From Pseudomonas fluorescens (GTDB lineage Bacteria; Pseudomonadota; Gammaproteobacteria; Pseudomonadales; Pseudomonadaceae), in contig NZ_KZ477990.1 in NCBI RefSeq assembly GCF_002837185.1, forward strand, positions 1 to 64,000: DNA of 64,000 nucleotides. The letters run 5' to 3'. The notes below the pieces were generated by a model, which was given only the letters and a program-made list of their open reading frames with translations, did no database searches and was not told where the DNA came from. Each line of letters opens with the position of its first letter. Positions within the stretch are counted from its first letter, which is position 1. Shown here in pieces: positions 46,442 through 59,554 of the stretch. The translations under genes and the position numbers were made by a program.

Positions 46442-48922
46442 ATGGCAAAACCCGTCGACTTCGCCAAACAATGGTTTGCCACCCGCGGCTGGCGCCCGTT
46501 CGCCTTTCAGAAAGACGTGTGGAAGGCCATCAAGGCGGGTCAGTCAGGCTTATTGCATGCGAGTACCGGCGCGGGTAAAACCTACGCGCTGTGGTTCGCG
46601 GCCCTCAATCGTTTCGCCGTAGCGCGCCCACCCGCTACCGGCAAGCGCAAAGCCCCGGCCGAACCCCTGACCGTGTTGTGGATCACCCCGATGCGTGCCT
46701 TGGCCGCCGACACCGCGCGCGCCCTCGAGGCGCCGTTGGCGGCACTGCAGATCCCCTGGAGCGTCGGCCTGCGCACGGGCGACACCAGCAGCAGCGAACG
46801 TGCGCGCCAGACCCGCCGCCAGCCCACCACGCTGATCACCACGCCGGAAAGCCTGACGCTGATGCTCGCGCGCGCCGACAGCGAGGTCAGCCTGGGGCAT
46901 CTGCGCATGGTGGTGGTGGATGAATGGCACGAACTGATCGGCAATAAACGCGGTGTGCAACTGCAATTGGCGTTGGCGCGGCTGCGGCGCTGGCATCCGG
47001 ATTTGCTGGTGTGGGGGATCTCAGCGACCTTGGGTAATCAGGCCCACGCGCTGGAGGTGTTGGTGCCACAGGGTGGCGGGATAAACGTGCAGGGGCAGAC
47101 AGCCAAACAGCTACAAGTGGACACGCTGCTGCCGCCCACTGCCGAACGCTTTCCCTGGGCCGGGCATATCGGTTTGAAGATGCTGCCGCAAGTCGTGGCT
47201 GAAGTGGACTCGAGCAGCAGTTGCCTGGTATTCACCAACACCCGTGCGCAATCGGAAATCTGGTATCAGGCGTTGCTGGAGGCCAGGCCGGACTGGGCCG
47301 GCCTGATTGCGCTGCATCACGGTTCGCTGTCGCGGGAGACCCGAGACTGGGTGGAGCGTGCGTTGAAAGAAGGCCAACTCAAGGCGGTGGTGTGTACCTC
47401 CAGCCTGGACCTGGGCGTGGACTTTCTGCCGGTGGAACGAGTGCTGCAAATCGGCTCGGCCAAGGGTGTGGCGCGCCTGATGCAACGCGCCGGCCGCTCG
47501 GGGCATGCACCGGGGCGGCCGTCACGGGTGACATTGGTGCCGACCCACAGCCTGGAGCTGGTGGAAGCCGCCGCCGCACAGGATGCGATTGCCCAGCGGC
47601 GCATCGAAGCCCGCGAATCGCCCCACAAACCCTTGGATGTGCTGGTGCAGCATCTGGTCAGCATGGCCCTGGGCGGTGGGTTTACTCCCGACGCGTTGCT
47701 GGCGGAGGTACGCGGTGCCTGGGCCTACCGCGATCTTACCGACGCCGATTGGGCCTGGGCCCTGGCCTTTGTGCGCCATGGCGGGCTGTCGCTCACCGCC
47801 TATCCGGATTACCGCCGCGTCGAGCCTGACGAACAGGGCATCTGGCGCGTCCCCGATGCGCGCCTGGCACGCCGCCATCGCATGAGCGTGGGCACCATCG
47901 TCAGCGATGCGAGTATTCATCTGAAGTACTGGAGCAAAGGCGGTGGCGGCAAGAACCTCGGCAGTGTCGAGGAAGGCTTTATTGCACGGCTCAAGCCGGG
48001 AGATGGCTTTCTGTTCGCCGGGCGCCTGCTGGAGTTGGTGCGCGTGGAAAACATGACCGCCTATGTACGCCGCAGCACCGCGAAAAAAGCCGCCGTGCCG
48101 CGCTGGAATGGCGGGCGCATGCCGCTTTCCAACGAGTTGGCGCAGGCGGTGATCGAGCGCTTTGACGCGGCGGCCCAGGGTCGCTTCGAAGGGCCGGAGA
48201 TGCGTGCGGTGCAGCCGCTGTTGCAGACACAATTGCGCTGGTCCGGCCTGCCGACCCGCAACCACTTGCTGGCGGAATTTCTCAAATCGCGCGAGGGCTG
48301 GCACCTGTTCCTCTACCCCTTCGCCGGGCGTCAGGTGCATCTGGGGCTGGCGAGTTTGCTGGCGTGGCGCGTCAGCCGGCGGCAACCCGTGACCTTTTCC
48401 ATTGCGGTCAATGATTACGGGCTGGAACTGCTGAGTGCCACCGAGGTGCACTGGCCCGATATCTTCAACGAGGCCCTGCTCAGCCCGCAGGATCTGCTGA
48501 CGGATGTGGCAGCCAGCCTGAATGCCGGTGAACTGGCGTTGCGCCGCTTTCGCGAAATCGCGCGCATTGCCGGGCTGGTGTTCGCCGGTTATCCCGGTGC
48601 GCCGAAAAGTACTCGCCAGGTCCAGGCTTCCAGCGGGTTGTTCTTCGAAGTGTTCAAGCAATATGACCCGCAGAACCTGTTGCTGGCCCAGGCCGGGGAA
48701 GAAGTGCTGCGCAACGAACTGGACATCCAGCGCCTGGAGGAGACATTGCTGCGCCTGTCGGCGCTGCAACTGGACCTGCATGTGATCCAACGGCCTACGC
48801 CGCTGGCCTTCCCGTTATTGGTGGAGCGGATGCGCGAAAGCCTGAGTTCGGAAAAACTCTCGGAGCGCATTGCGCGGATGGTCAAGGACCTGGAAAAAAT
48901 CGCGGACAAAGGAAAAGGTTAA
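46442..48922 (+). CDS. lhr: Ligase-associated DEXH-box DNA helicase Lhr
   Basis: This 826-aa superfamily 2 helicase has Walker A STGAGKT (about 41-47), the DEXH box DEWH (about 160-163), SAT (ISATLG), and motif [15 protein letters not shown]. The C-terminal domains are typical of the shorter Lhr form linked to the ATP-dependent ligase and exonuclease. It overlaps pdeM by one base. It is separated from the ligase by the amino-acid transporter operon. Confidence 0.94.
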   Translation: MAKPVDFAKQWFATRGWRPFAFQKDVWKAIKAGQSGLLHASTGAGKTYALWFAALNRFAVARPPATGKRKAPAEPLTVLWITPMRALAADTARALEAPLAALQIPWSVGLRTGDTSSSERARQTRRQPTTLITTPESLTLMLARADSEVSLGHLRMVVVDEWHELIGNKRGVQLQLALARLRRWHPDLLVWGISATLGNQAHALEVLVPQGGGINVQGQTAKQLQVDTLLPPTAERFPWAGHIGLKMLPQVVAEVDSSSSCLVFTNTRAQSEIWYQALLEARPDWAGLIALHHGSLSRETRDWVERALKEGQLKAVVCTSSLDLGVDFLPVERVLQIGSAKGVARLMQRAGRSGHAPGRPSRVTLVPTHSLELVEAAAAQDAIAQRRIEARESPHKPLDVLVQHLVSMALGGGFTPDALLAEVRGAWAYRDLTDADWAWALAFVRHGGLSLTAYPDYRRVEPDEQGIWRVPDARLARRHRMSVGTIVSDASIHLKYWSKGGGGKNLGSVEEGFIARLKPGDGFLFAGRLLELVRVENMTAYVRRSTAKKAAVPRWNGGRMPLSNELAQAVIERFDAAAQGRFEGPEMRAVQPLLQTQLRWSGLPTRNHLLAEFLKSREGWHLFLYPFAGRQVHLGLASLLAWRVSRRQPVTFSIAVNDYGLELLSATEVHWPDIFNEALLSPQDLLTDVAASLNAGELALRRFREIARIAGLVFAGYPGAPKSTRQVQASSGLFFEVFKQYDPQNLLLAQAGEEVLRNELDIQRLEETLLRLSALQLDLHVIQRPTPLAFPLLVERMRESLSSEKLSERIARMVKDLEKIADKGKG

Positions 48923-49572
48923 TGGTCTGTTCGATCACGCTCGAAGATGAGCAGTTGTGGTTACTGGCGGACAAAGCGGTGTACTGGCCAGCGCGCCAGA
49001 GCCTGTTGATCGCCGACGCTCACTTTGGCAAGGCCTCGGCCTACCGCAGCCTCGGGCAACCGGTCCCCCAGGGCACCACCAGCGAAAACCTGCAGCGCCT
49101 GGACCGGCTGCTGGCGGCGTTTCCGTGCACTCATCTGATCTTTCTCGGAGACTTCCTCCACGGCCCCGGCTCCCACGCCAGCGGCACCCTGGGCGCGCTC
49201 AGGGCCTGGCGGGCGCGGCATGCCGAGTTGCCGATCACACTGATTCGCGGCAATCACGATCAACGCGCCGGCGATCCGCCTGCCGATTTGCGCATAGACG
49301 TTGTGCCGGAGCCTCTGTTGATGGGGCCGTTCGCGCTGCAGCACGAACCGGACGCCCACCCCAGCCATCATGTGCTGGCCGGGCATGTCCATCCGGTGTA
49401 TCGCCTGCGCGGCAGAGGTCGGCAGAGTCTGCGCCTGCCGTGCTTCCAGGTGGGCAAACGCATCAGCCTGCTGCCGGCGTTTGGCGCATTCACCGGTGGG
49501 TATGCAGTGGAACAGGACAGTGAACGCCGAATCTTTGTGATCGGCGATCAGGCGGTATGGCCGGTTCAGTGA
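48922..49572 (+). CDS. pdeM: Ligase-associated DNA damage response endonuclease PdeM
   Basis: This 216-aa calcineurin-like metallophosphoesterase has metal ligands in DAHFGKA (about 29-35), LGDFLHG, RGNHDQ and AGHVHP. This is the PdeM family that completes the ligase-exonuclease-Lhr cassette. The ATG overlaps the lhr stop (TAATG). Confidence 0.93.
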   Translation: MVCSITLEDEQLWLLADKAVYWPARQSLLIADAHFGKASAYRSLGQPVPQGTTSENLQRLDRLLAAFPCTHLIFLGDFLHGPGSHASGTLGALRAWRARHAELPITLIRGNHDQRAGDPPADLRIDVVPEPLLMGPFALQHEPDAHPSHHVLAGHVHPVYRLRGRGRQSLRLPCFQVGKRISLLPAFGAFTGGYAVEQDSERRIFVIGDQAVWPVQ

Positions 49573-49594
49573 ACGCCGGTTGGGCGTCTATGGC

Positions 49595-49792
49595 TCAGGC
49601 CACGGGCGCGGGTGGTGGCTCATCCGGCAGGGTCGGTTCACCCGGTTCCGTCGGCTGCGGATAGTCCGGCTCAGGTTGACCGGGGATACCGCCCGCATAA
49701 GCGGGATCGGCCATCAAGGACCAGGCCAGAACACCAATCTGGTTGGGTTCAAGCCGGGCAAGTTCTGCGCTGATTCGCGGGTTGATCTTCAT
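49595..49792 (-). CDS. Small conserved-looking proline-rich protein
   Basis: A 65-aa ORF with an excellent ribosome site (GAGGAG, seven bases before ATG 49792). The first 35 residues (MKINPRISAELARLEPNQIGVLAWSLMADPAYAG) look structured, and the last 30 are Pro/Glu-rich. It lies alone between pdeM and dcd. I do not recognise the family. Confidence 0.6.
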   Translation of the reverse strand: MKINPRISAELARLEPNQIGVLAWSLMADPAYAGGIPGQPEPDYPQPTEPGEPTLPDEPPPAPVA

Positions 49793-49900
49793 AGGGCACT
49801 CCTCAAGCGTGGCTCGACGCGTTTTACACGCGCCGAGGCAGTACACCTAGATAGAGTCACTTTCTGCAGACTAATTCCCTTGAAGCGTAGGAGCTTTCGA

Positions 49901-50467
49901 TCAAGCGCGTGGGAGAGTAACGCCACGCTGACCTTGATACTTGCCCGCACGGTCCTTGTAGGACACTTCACACGCCTCGTCGGACTGCAGGAACAGCATC
50001 TGTGCCACACCTTCATTGGCGTAGATTTTCGCCGGCAAGGTGGTGGTGTTGGAGAACTCCAGGGTCACGTGACCTTCCCACTCGGGTTCCAGCGGGGTCA
50101 CGTTGACGATGATGCCGCAACGGGCATAAGTGCTTTTACCCAGGCAGATGGTCAATACGTCCCGAGGAATACGAAAGAATTCCACGGTGCGGGCCAGGGC
50201 GAAGGAGTTTGGCGGGATGATGCACACGTCGCTCTTGACGTCGACGAAGCTTTTTTCGTCGAAGTTCTTCGGATCGACGATCGCCGAGTTGATATTGGTG
50301 AACACCTTGAATTCATCGGCGCAACGCACGTCGTAGCCATAGCTGGAGACCCCGTACGAAATCACGCGCTCGTCGCCTTCGCCACGAATCTGGCGCTCAA
50401 CGAACGGTTCGATCATGCCGTGTTCCTGCGCCATGCGGCGAATCCACTTGTCCGATTTGATGCTCAT
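49901..50467 (-). CDS. dcd: dCTP deaminase
   Basis: This 188-aa enzyme converts dCTP to dUTP for thymidylate synthesis. Family blocks: [88 protein letters not shown], with catalytic Glu in TPLEPEWEG and nucleotide-binding serine and arginine in GKSTYAR. Normal length. Confidence 0.96.
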   Translation of the reverse strand: MSIKSDKWIRRMAQEHGMIEPFVERQIRGEGDERVISYGVSSYGYDVRCADEFKVFTNINSAIVDPKNFDEKSFVDVKSDVCIIPPNSFALARTVEFFRIPRDVLTICLGKSTYARCGIIVNVTPLEPEWEGHVTLEFSNTTTLPAKIYANEGVAQMLFLQSDEACEVSYKDRAGKYQGQRGVTLPRA

Positions 50468-50855
50468 GGCGGTGTCCTGAATAGCGAGGTGGAAAAATTC
50501 TGTGAGGCATCTTACCGGGGCCGACGGTGGGGTTCAAAGGGCGCACGGCTTTTAATCACGAATGCACCGGCGCCCATAACCCCCAGCCAGCGTGGCCGGG
50601 GGTCCTGGCGCGGTTGTGCGGGACAATAAATACCACCGCCAATCACGAAATTAGAGAAACCTGCGGAAATACCATTGGCACGTTCCGGAAAAAGGGTTAA
50701 GGTGGCGTCACTGTGTTGCTTGTGTCACTGAGAATCTCTACACGATATGTTGAATTTCGATCCAACCATCTCCAAGAATTTTTCCTGCTCTTTGCACTCA
50801 GTCTCGGCCAGGGCTTTTCCTGAGTCGCAGTTAACTTTGTTCAAGGAGTTACACC
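50468..50855. promoter_or_regulatory. Divergent region dcd / cold-shock gene with long csp leader
   Basis: No gene is seen. A GC-rich inverted repeat (CCCC.GCCA / TGGC.GGGG, 50581-50602) lies in the middle. The last 120 bases are AT-richer and run into the AAGGAG site of the cold-shock gene; a long 5' leader is usual for temperature-controlled csp messages. No specific promoter is claimed. Confidence 0.5.
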
Positions 50856-51065
50856 ATGTCTAATCGCCAAACTGGTACCGTTAAGTGGTTCAACGATGAA
50901 AAAGGCTTCGGCTTCATCACTCCACAATCCGGTGACGACCTGTTCGTTCACTTCAAAGCTATCCAATCCGACGGCTTCAAAAGCCTGAAAGAAGGCCAAC
51001 AGGTTTCTTTCATCGCTACCCGCGGTCAGAAAGGCATGCAAGCTGAAGAAGTTCAAGTTATCTAA
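50856..51065 (+). CDS. CspA-family cold-shock protein
   Basis: This 69-aa single OB-fold RNA/DNA chaperone has RNP1 (KGFGFITPQ, about 17-25) and RNP2 (LFVHFKAI, about 32-39) intact. Strong ribosome site AAGGAG. Followed by a strong terminator. Cold induction cannot be read from sequence; several pseudomonad paralogues are constitutive. Confidence 0.95.
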   Translation: MSNRQTGTVKWFNDEKGFGFITPQSGDDLFVHFKAIQSDGFKSLKEGQQVSFIATRGQKGMQAEEVQVI

Positions 51066-51085
51066 CTTGTACTGACTTAGTCAAA

Positions 51086-51116
51086 AAGACCCCGCCCTCA
51101 AAAGCGGGGTTTTTTT
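51086..51116 (+). terminator. Rho-independent terminator of the cold-shock gene
   Basis: CCCCGC cctcaaaa GCGGGG followed by seven Ts, starting 24 bases past the stop. Confidence 0.85.
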
Positions 51117-51165
51117 ATGCCTGGGAGTTGACGCTGCTGCCAGGCAAATGCGCGACGCAAAAAAA

Positions 51166-51257
51166 ATGTGGGAGGGGGCTTGCCCCCGATGGCGGCGCTT
51201 CAGTCGATATAGGCATTGACTGACACACCGCTATCGGGGGCAAGCCCCCTCCCACAT
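51166..51257. repeat. REPIN between csp and rpoS
   Basis: Two inverted REP arms (tgtgggagggggcttgccc and inverse) around about 45 bases, ending about 20 bases from the rpoS stop between the two convergent genes. Confidence 0.85.
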
Positions 51258-51278
51258 TCAAGCGTTCAAACAGGGTGG

Positions 51279-52286
51279 TTATTGAAACAACGACTCGCTC
51301 GACAAGCCATTCTTCTCAAGGATCTCGCGCAAGCGCTTGAGACCTTCCACCTGAATCTGCCGAACCCGCTCACGGGTCAGGCCGATCTCCAGGCCTACGT
51401 CCTCCAGCGTGCTGCTCTCATGGCCGCGCAGGCCGAAGCGGCGAATCACCACCTCACGCTGCTTGTCGGTGAGCTCCGACAGCCACTGGTCGATGCTCTG
51501 GGACAAATCATCGTCCTGCAACAGTTCACAAGGATCCGTCGGACGATCATCCGTCAGGGTGTCCAGCAAGGTTTTATCCGAATCCGGACCCAGCGAGACG
51601 TCAACCGAAGACACGCGCTCGTTCAGGCCGAGCATGCGCTTGACCTCCCCTACCGGTTTTTCCAGCAGGTTGGCGATTTCTTCGGGCGAAGGTTCATGAT
51701 CGAGTTTCTGTGTCAGCTCCCGCGCTGCGCGCAGGTAGACGTTGAGCTCCTTGACCACATGGATCGGCAACCGGATCGTACGGGTCTGATTCATGATCGC
51801 CCGTTCGATGGTCTGGCGAATCCACCAGGTGGCATAGGTCGAGAAGCGAAAGCCGCGCTCAGGGTCGAACTTCTCCACCGCCCGGATCAAGCCCAGGTTG
51901 CCCTCCTCGATCAAGTCCAGCAGCGACAATCCGCGATTGACGTAGCGTCGGGCGATTTTAACCACCAGGCGCAGGTTGCTTTCAATCATGCGTTTACGCC
52001 CAGCCGGATCACCCTTCTGCGACAGACGCGCAAAATGGACTTCTTCTTCGGGGGTGAGCAGAGGGGAAAAGCCGATTTCATTGAGGTACAGCTGGGTCGC
52101 ATCGAGCGCCCGGGTGTAGTCGATGTACTTGTGTTGCTTTAACGCGGAGGAGTTCTTGGATTTGGTGCGAACTGAGGGTGGTGAAGCCCCCTCATTATCT
52201 GACATCGTTTCCGTAGCGATGCCGGCCTCCATAAGGAGAACCTCATCGTCGATGTCAAACTCCGGCGCTTCTTTACTGAGAGCCAT
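51279..52286 (-). CDS. rpoS: RNA polymerase sigma factor RpoS
   Basis: This 335-aa stationary-phase and general stress sigma factor has region 1.2 ([27 protein letters not shown]), region 2 ([18 protein letters not shown]...[42 protein letters not shown]), region 3 and region 4 with the HTH ([27 protein letters not shown]). It controls stress resistance and secondary metabolism in pseudomonads. It lies downstream of nlpD, whose coding region normally holds the main rpoS promoter. Confidence 0.97.
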   Translation of the reverse strand: MALSKEAPEFDIDDEVLLMEAGIATETMSDNEGASPPSVRTKSKNSSALKQHKYIDYTRALDATQLYLNEIGFSPLLTPEEEVHFARLSQKGDPAGRKRMIESNLRLVVKIARRYVNRGLSLLDLIEEGNLGLIRAVEKFDPERGFRFSTYATWWIRQTIERAIMNQTRTIRLPIHVVKELNVYLRAARELTQKLDHEPSPEEIANLLEKPVGEVKRMLGLNERVSSVDVSLGPDSDKTLLDTLTDDRPTDPCELLQDDDLSQSIDQWLSELTDKQREVVIRRFGLRGHESSTLEDVGLEIGLTRERVRQIQVEGLKRLREILEKNGLSSESLFQ

Positions 52287-52351
52287 TGTTATAGTCCTTT
52301 GGTGAGTTCGACCTCAAGCTCAAGCGACGCCTTTATCCTTGGCAACGCTGG

Positions 52352-52382
52352 AGCCTGTTCCTTCTACGTGAGGGAACAGGCT
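52352..52382 (-). promoter_or_regulatory. Stable hairpin between nlpD and rpoS
   Basis: AGCCTGTTCC / GGGAACAGGCT can form a 10-bp stem starting 10 bases after the nlpD stop. It lacks a T-run on the minus strand, so it is more likely a processing or translation-control structure in the rpoS leader than a terminator. GGA triplets occur in the loop-side strand (AAGGAAC). Confidence 0.5.
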
Positions 52383-52391
52383 GGCAACACA

Positions 52392-53228
52392 TCAACGGCG
52401 GGGTAGGAATTGCAGTGGATCTACAGGCTTGCCCTGACGGCGAATCTCAAAGTGCAGTTTCACCCGGTCTGTACCCGTTGAACCCATTTCGGCAATCGTC
52501 TGTCCGACCTTGACCTGCTGCCCCTCCCGAACCAACAACCTGCGGTTATGACCGTAGGCACTGACGTAGGTATCGCTGTGTTTGATGATGACCAGCTCGC
52601 CGTAGCCCCGTAGACCACTCCCGGCGTACACCACTGTCCCATCAGACGCAGCCAAAACAGGCTGTCCCAAATCCCCGGCGATATCAATGCCTTTATTCAA
52701 ACTGCCGTTTGAAGAGAATTTTCCAATCAACACGCCGTTTGAGGGCCATCCCCAACCGGTCGGCGCAGGCCCCGCAGGGGGCAATGGCGCGGGCGCCGGC
52801 TTGCTCGCAACCGAAGGCGCGGCGGTGCCTGCCGGACGGGTGAAGACGGTGGTTTTACTCGAAGAGGAAGACGAAGAACCGGACTTTGTCACAACTGCCG
52901 TAGACGTCGAACCGGTGCGACCGTCGAAACGAATCGTCTGTCCCGGATGTATCGTATAAGGCAGGGGAATATTGTTACGAGCTGCAAGCGCCTTGTAATC
53001 CCAACCGTAACGGAAGGCAATCGAGAACAGCGTGTCGCCCTTGCGTACAACATACTGGCCTGTGGTAACCATCGGCTTTTGCGGTGCCGCATTCGTGCGG
53101 TCAACCACCCGCGCACCACCGGAAGGCGTGCTCGAGCAGGCGGCCAGTAAGGAACTCAAGACAAGGCCAAGCACTAGTCGCTGAAAGCTTGTTTTACTCA
53201 TTCGCTGCGCAGGACCTGTGAGACTCAC
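52392..53228 (-). CDS. nlpD: NlpD/LppB: LysM and degenerate LytM lipoprotein
   Basis: This outer-membrane lipoprotein of about 278 aa activates the cell-division amidase AmiC. It has a lipobox LLAAC, a LysM domain (YVVRKGDTLFSIAFRYGWDYKALAARNNI...), a Ser/Pro linker and a C-terminal M23/LytM domain. The LytM metal site is degenerate: HxxxD reads NKGID and HxH reads KLH, the known non-enzymatic activator form. I chose GTG 53228 because GGGAG sits six bases upstream; ATG 53201 nine codons later is the alternative. Confidence 0.94.
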   Translation of the reverse strand: MSLTGPAQRMSKTSFQRLVLGLVLSSLLAACSSTPSGGARVVDRTNAAPQKPMVTTGQYVVRKGDTLFSIAFRYGWDYKALAARNNIPLPYTIHPGQTIRFDGRTGSTSTAVVTKSGSSSSSSSKTTVFTRPAGTAAPSVASKPAPAPLPPAGPAPTGWGWPSNGVLIGKFSSNGSLNKGIDIAGDLGQPVLAASDGTVVYAGSGLRGYGELVIIKHSDTYVSAYGHNRRLLVREGQQVKVGQTIAEMGSTGTDRVKLHFEIRRQGKPVDPLQFLPRR

Positions 53229-53435
53229 CCGCCGCTCCCTTTGTGGTGGCTGAACGTTAACGCCTGTATCAGGCTTGAAATATGACGCAAGTATAACTGG
53301 GCATTGGCTTTTTACCGGCACACGGCTGAAACGAAAAACTCACCGTGTTCAATTCCCGCTCCACCACTGTTGAATCTATAGACCCCGCTGTAAGACACAT
53401 CCGCGTCTATGGAATTCACTATCAGGGAATAAATG

Positions 53436-54849
<1,414 letters not shown>

Positions 54850-54862
<13 letters not shown>

Positions 54863-55908
54863 GGGTTGTCCGTCGGCCCCACCGGCACCAGATCAACAAG
54901 CTCGCGCACCAATACAGTGGCAAAGCATCCGGCCGGCAGGACGAATTCCAATTGCAGAATGTCAGGCCCGGGATAATGCCACGTCAACCCGCCAATGGGC
55001 AGTCGCAGAATGCGACGTTCTTGGCTCATGCCCGCATTCACCAGCCAATCACGCAGGTCAGCTTCTGCGGCGGCGACAGATTGTTCCAGTTCATATGTAG
55101 GACCTTTCGCCGGCGAGTCGCCCTCACCCCACTGCGGACCGGTGGGGTGCAGGTCCAGGATCGCCAGGCGCGGGTCGCTGCATTCAGCCTCCCCGGCCGG
55201 GAAAAAGCTGCGGCTGTCGGTGAAAGCGAGCAGGTCGCCGACCTGGGCGCGTTGCCAGGAGCCGTCAGCGACGCGTGCCGCCAACACGTTGTTGAACAGA
55301 AAGCTACGGGCAGTGGACAGCAGCCGCGAACGCACATTGCGCTGTTCCGGCAAGGCCTTGCGCGCAGCCCAGTCACGGGCATCGACGACATTGCCGCCGT
55401 TATGGCCAAAACGCTGGGCACCGAAATAGTTGGGGATGCCGTGCCGGGCAATCAATTGCAGGCGCGCATCGATGGCAGCGGTGTCACCGGCCAACTGGGT
55501 CAGGCGCAAGGTAAAGCCGTTGGCGGCATGGGCGCCGCGCTGCAGCTTGCGTTTGTGCCGGGCGGTTTTCAGGATCCTGAGGGTGTCGTTCTCGGCGGCA
55601 CGCATGTCCGGGTCGGCCTTGCCGGGCAATTGCACGCTGAACCACTGACGGGTCAATGCCTGGCGATCCTTGAGCCCGGCATAGCTGACGGTGCGCAACG
55701 GCACGCCAGCCGCCTTGGCGATACGCCGCGCCGCTTCCTCGGTATTCAGGCCGCGCTTCTCCACCCACAGCCACAGGTGTTCGCCCTCGCCGGTCAGCGG
55801 GATGTCAAGCACCTCGTCTACCTGGAAATCTTCGGCAGTGGCCTTCAGCACCGCGCTGCCCAAGGCCTCGCCATAGGCACGTGGGCCGAGCAATTCAAAT
55901 TCGTTCAT
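54850..55908 (-). CDS. truD: tRNA pseudouridine(13) synthase TruD
   Basis: This 352-aa enzyme makes pseudouridine 13 in tRNA-Glu. The catalytic aspartate lies in [17 protein letters not shown] (about Asp82), with the family motif [11 protein letters not shown] near residue 155. It overlaps ispF (four bases) and surE. Confidence 0.95.
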
Positions 55909-56378
55909 GCGCGCAGCAACAAGGCGACGGAGTGCACGGCGATGCCCTCTTCACGACCGGTGAACCCGAGCTTTTCGGTGGTGGTGGCTTTCACGTTGAC
56001 TTGGTCCAGTTCTATTTGCAGGTCTGCGGCAATCAGGGCACGCATGGCGTCGATATGCGCAGCCATTTTTGGCGCCTGGGCCACGATGGTGTTATCGACG
56101 TTTGCCACTTTCCAGCCCCTGGCATGGATCAAACCCACGACATGACGCAGCAGGACACGACTGTCCGCGCCCTTGAAGGTTGGATCGGTGTCCGGAAAAT
56201 GCTTGCCGATATCACCCAACGCGGCTGCGCCGAGCAACGCATCGCTCAAGGCATGCAGGACAACGTCGCCGTCGGAATGAGCCAGCAGCCCATGATGGTG
56301 CGCGATACGCACGCCGCCCAGAGTGATGAAATCGCCTTCAGCGAAACGGTGCACATCGTAGCCGTGGCCAATACGCAT
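55905..56378 (-). CDS. ispF: 2-C-methyl-D-erythritol 2,4-cyclodiphosphate synthase
   Basis: This 157-aa enzyme of the MEP isoprenoid pathway has metal ligands in [10 protein letters not shown] (Asp8, His10) and the block [33 protein letters not shown]. The partner ispD lies 6.2 kb away in this window and is not adjacent as in many bacteria. Confidence 0.96.
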   Translation of the reverse strand: MRIGHGYDVHRFAEGDFITLGGVRIAHHHGLLAHSDGDVVLHALSDALLGAAALGDIGKHFPDTDPTFKGADSRVLLRHVVGLIHARGWKVANVDNTIVAQAPKMAAHIDAMRALIAADLQIELDQVNVKATTTEKLGFTGREEGIAVHSVALLLRA

Positions 56379-56432
56379 AAAAAAACGCCCCGATTTAATT
56401 CAGGGCGTGATTCTACCTACTTTTGCCTCACA

Positions 56433-57278
56433 TTAACCGAGCAAAGCACGACCATGATGGCGCAAATGGTCGTCAATGAAGCTGGCGATAAAGAAGTAGC
56501 TGTGGTCATAGCCAGGTTGCAGGCGCAGTTCCAGCGGATGGCCGGCGGCCCTGGCCGCTTGCTGCAGGGCCTCGGGCTTGAGCTGCACGGCGAGGAAATC
56601 GTCGCGATCGCCCTGATCCACCAACAGCGGCAACTGTTCCGAGGCTTCGCTGATCAACACGCAGGCATCCCATTCACGCCACTTCGAGCGCTCCTCTCCC
56701 AGGTAACGGGAGAAGGCTTTCTGGCCCCAGGGACAATCCATCGGATTGTTGATCGGCGAAAACGCCGACACCGATTGGTAGCGTCCCGGGTTGCGCAGCG
56801 CGCACACCAGCGCACCATGCCCGCCCATCGAGTGACCGCTGATGCCGCGTTTATCCGAGGCCGGGAAATGCGCTTCCACCAAAGCCGGCAACTCCTGCAC
56901 CACGTAGTCATGCATCCGATAGTGCTTGGCCCAGGGTTCCTGGGTGGCGTTCAGATAGAAACCGGCACCGAGGCCAAAATCCCAGGCGTTGTCCGGATCG
57001 TCCGGCACACCGGGACCTCGGGGGCTGGTATCCGGCGCCACGATGATCAAGCCCAGCTCGGCGGCCAGGCGCTGGGCGCCGGCCTTCTGCATGAAGTTTT
57101 CGTCGGTGCAGGTGAGGCCGGACAGCCAATACAGCACCGGCAGCTTGCCGCCCTGCTCCGCTTGCGGCGGCAGGTAGACCGCGAAGGTCATGTCACAATC
57201 GAGCACATCGGAGTGGTGCTTATAGCGTTTGTGCCAGCCGCCGAAGCTTTTCTGGCAGGAAATATTTTCCAGGGGCAT
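56433..57278 (-). CDS. fghA: S-formylglutathione hydrolase
   Basis: This 281-aa serine esterase (esterase D family) hydrolyses S-formylglutathione to formate and glutathione, the last step of formaldehyde detoxification. The nucleophile is in [10 protein letters not shown] (about Ser148), with the expected [24 protein letters not shown] block. ATG 57278 (MPLENISCQ...) is chosen; the open frame extends nine codons into a repeat. Lies downstream of adhC. Confidence 0.95.
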   Translation of the reverse strand: MPLENISCQKSFGGWHKRYKHHSDVLDCDMTFAVYLPPQAEQGGKLPVLYWLSGLTCTDENFMQKAGAQRLAAELGLIIVAPDTSPRGPGVPDDPDNAWDFGLGAGFYLNATQEPWAKHYRMHDYVVQELPALVEAHFPASDKRGISGHSMGGHGALVCALRNPGRYQSVSAFSPINNPMDCPWGQKAFSRYLGEERSKWREWDACVLISEASEQLPLLVDQGDRDDFLAVQLKPEALQQAARAAGHPLELRLQPGYDHSYFFIASFIDDHLRHHGRALLG

Positions 57279-57289
57279 GGGAATTCTCC

Positions 57290-57364
57290 CAGCTGCAAGT
57301 TGCAAGCTTCAAGCGGCAAGAAGGCGTACAGCCACTTGCAGCTTGAAGCTTGTCACTTACCGCT
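57290..57364. repeat. Inverted GCAAGTTGCAAGCTTCAAG repeat between fghA and adhC
   Basis: An inverted repeat (agctgcaagttgcaagcttc and cttgcagcttgaagcttg) about 70 bases long, related to the element at 33784-33866. It could form a long stem in the adhC-fghA message. Confidence 0.7.
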
Positions 57365-57367
57365 GCT

Positions 57368-58531
<1,164 letters not shown>

Positions 58532-58589
58532 TTATTGATTAATAATCCAGGCAAAAGCAAAACATTATTGCCGCATAGGGACAATCATC

Positions 58590-59486
58590 GTGTTGGAAAA
58601 TCGCTGGGAAGGCATCGATGAATTCGTCGCCGTGGCCGAATGCAGCCAGTTCACGGCGGCGGCCGAGCGCCTGGGGGTATCGTCGTCCCATATCAGCCGC
58701 CAGGTGGCACGCCTGGAAGAACGCCTGCAAACGCGCCTGCTGTATCGCAGTACGCGCAAGGTCACACTGACCGAAGCGGGCCAGACCTTCCTGCAACACT
58801 GCCAACGCTTGCAGGATGGTCGCGAAGAAGCCTTGCGCGCAGTGGGCGACCTCACCAGTGAACCCAAGGGCATGTTGCGCATGACCTGCGCCGTGGCCTA
58901 TGGCGAGCGATTTATCGTGCCCCTCGTCACAAGGTTCATGGCGCTCTATCCGCAGTTGCGGGTCGATATCGAGCTGAGCAACCGCCAGTTGGACCTGGTG
59001 CACGAAGGGCTCGACCTGGCGATTCGCCTCGGGCGCCTGCAAGACTCACGCATGGTCGCCAGTCGCCTCGCCCCTCGGCGCATGTACCTGTGCGCGTCGC
59101 CTTCCTACCTCGAACGCTATGGCCGGCCACATAGCTTGTCGGAATTGAGTCGGCACAACTGCCTGATCGGCAGTTCGGATATCTGGCAACTGGCCCAGGA
59201 TGGGCGGGAGTTTTCCCAGCGCGTGCAGGGAAATTGGCGCTGCAACAGTGGGCAAGCGGTGCTGGACGCGGCGCTGCAAGGCGTAGGGATATGCCAGTTG
59301 CCGGACTATTATGTGCTGGAGCATTTGCACAGTGGCGCGCTGGTATCGTTGCTGGAAGCTCATCAGCCGCCGAATACGGCGGTGTGGGCGCTGTACCCAC
59401 AGCAGCGGCATTTATCGCCCAAGGTCAGGAACCTGGTGGACTTTCTCAAAGAGGGCCTGGGTGACAATCCGGTCTACCGACCATAA
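58590..59486 (+). CDS. LysR-family regulator divergent from adhC
   Basis: This 298-aa regulator has a helix-turn-helix at about residues 8-64 (FVAVAECSQFTAAAERLGVSSSHISRQVARLE) and a C-terminal effector domain from about 90. Position suggests control of adhC-fghA in response to formaldehyde or an adduct. The start is uncertain between GTG and ATG near 58590; the protein otherwise has family length. Confidence 0.9.
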   Translation: MLENRWEGIDEFVAVAECSQFTAAAERLGVSSSHISRQVARLEERLQTRLLYRSTRKVTLTEAGQTFLQHCQRLQDGREEALRAVGDLTSEPKGMLRMTCAVAYGERFIVPLVTRFMALYPQLRVDIELSNRQLDLVHEGLDLAIRLGRLQDSRMVASRLAPRRMYLCASPSYLERYGRPHSLSELSRHNCLIGSSDIWQLAQDGREFSQRVQGNWRCNSGQAVLDAALQGVGICQLPDYYVLEHLHSGALVSLLEAHQPPNTAVWALYPQQRHLSPKVRNLVDFLKEGLGDNPVYRP

Positions 59487-59554
59487 ACAGCTACCGCTCA
59501 CCCAACGCCTGATTGCCGGTAAATAGTCATTTTTACTGCACATTCAGGCAAGCC

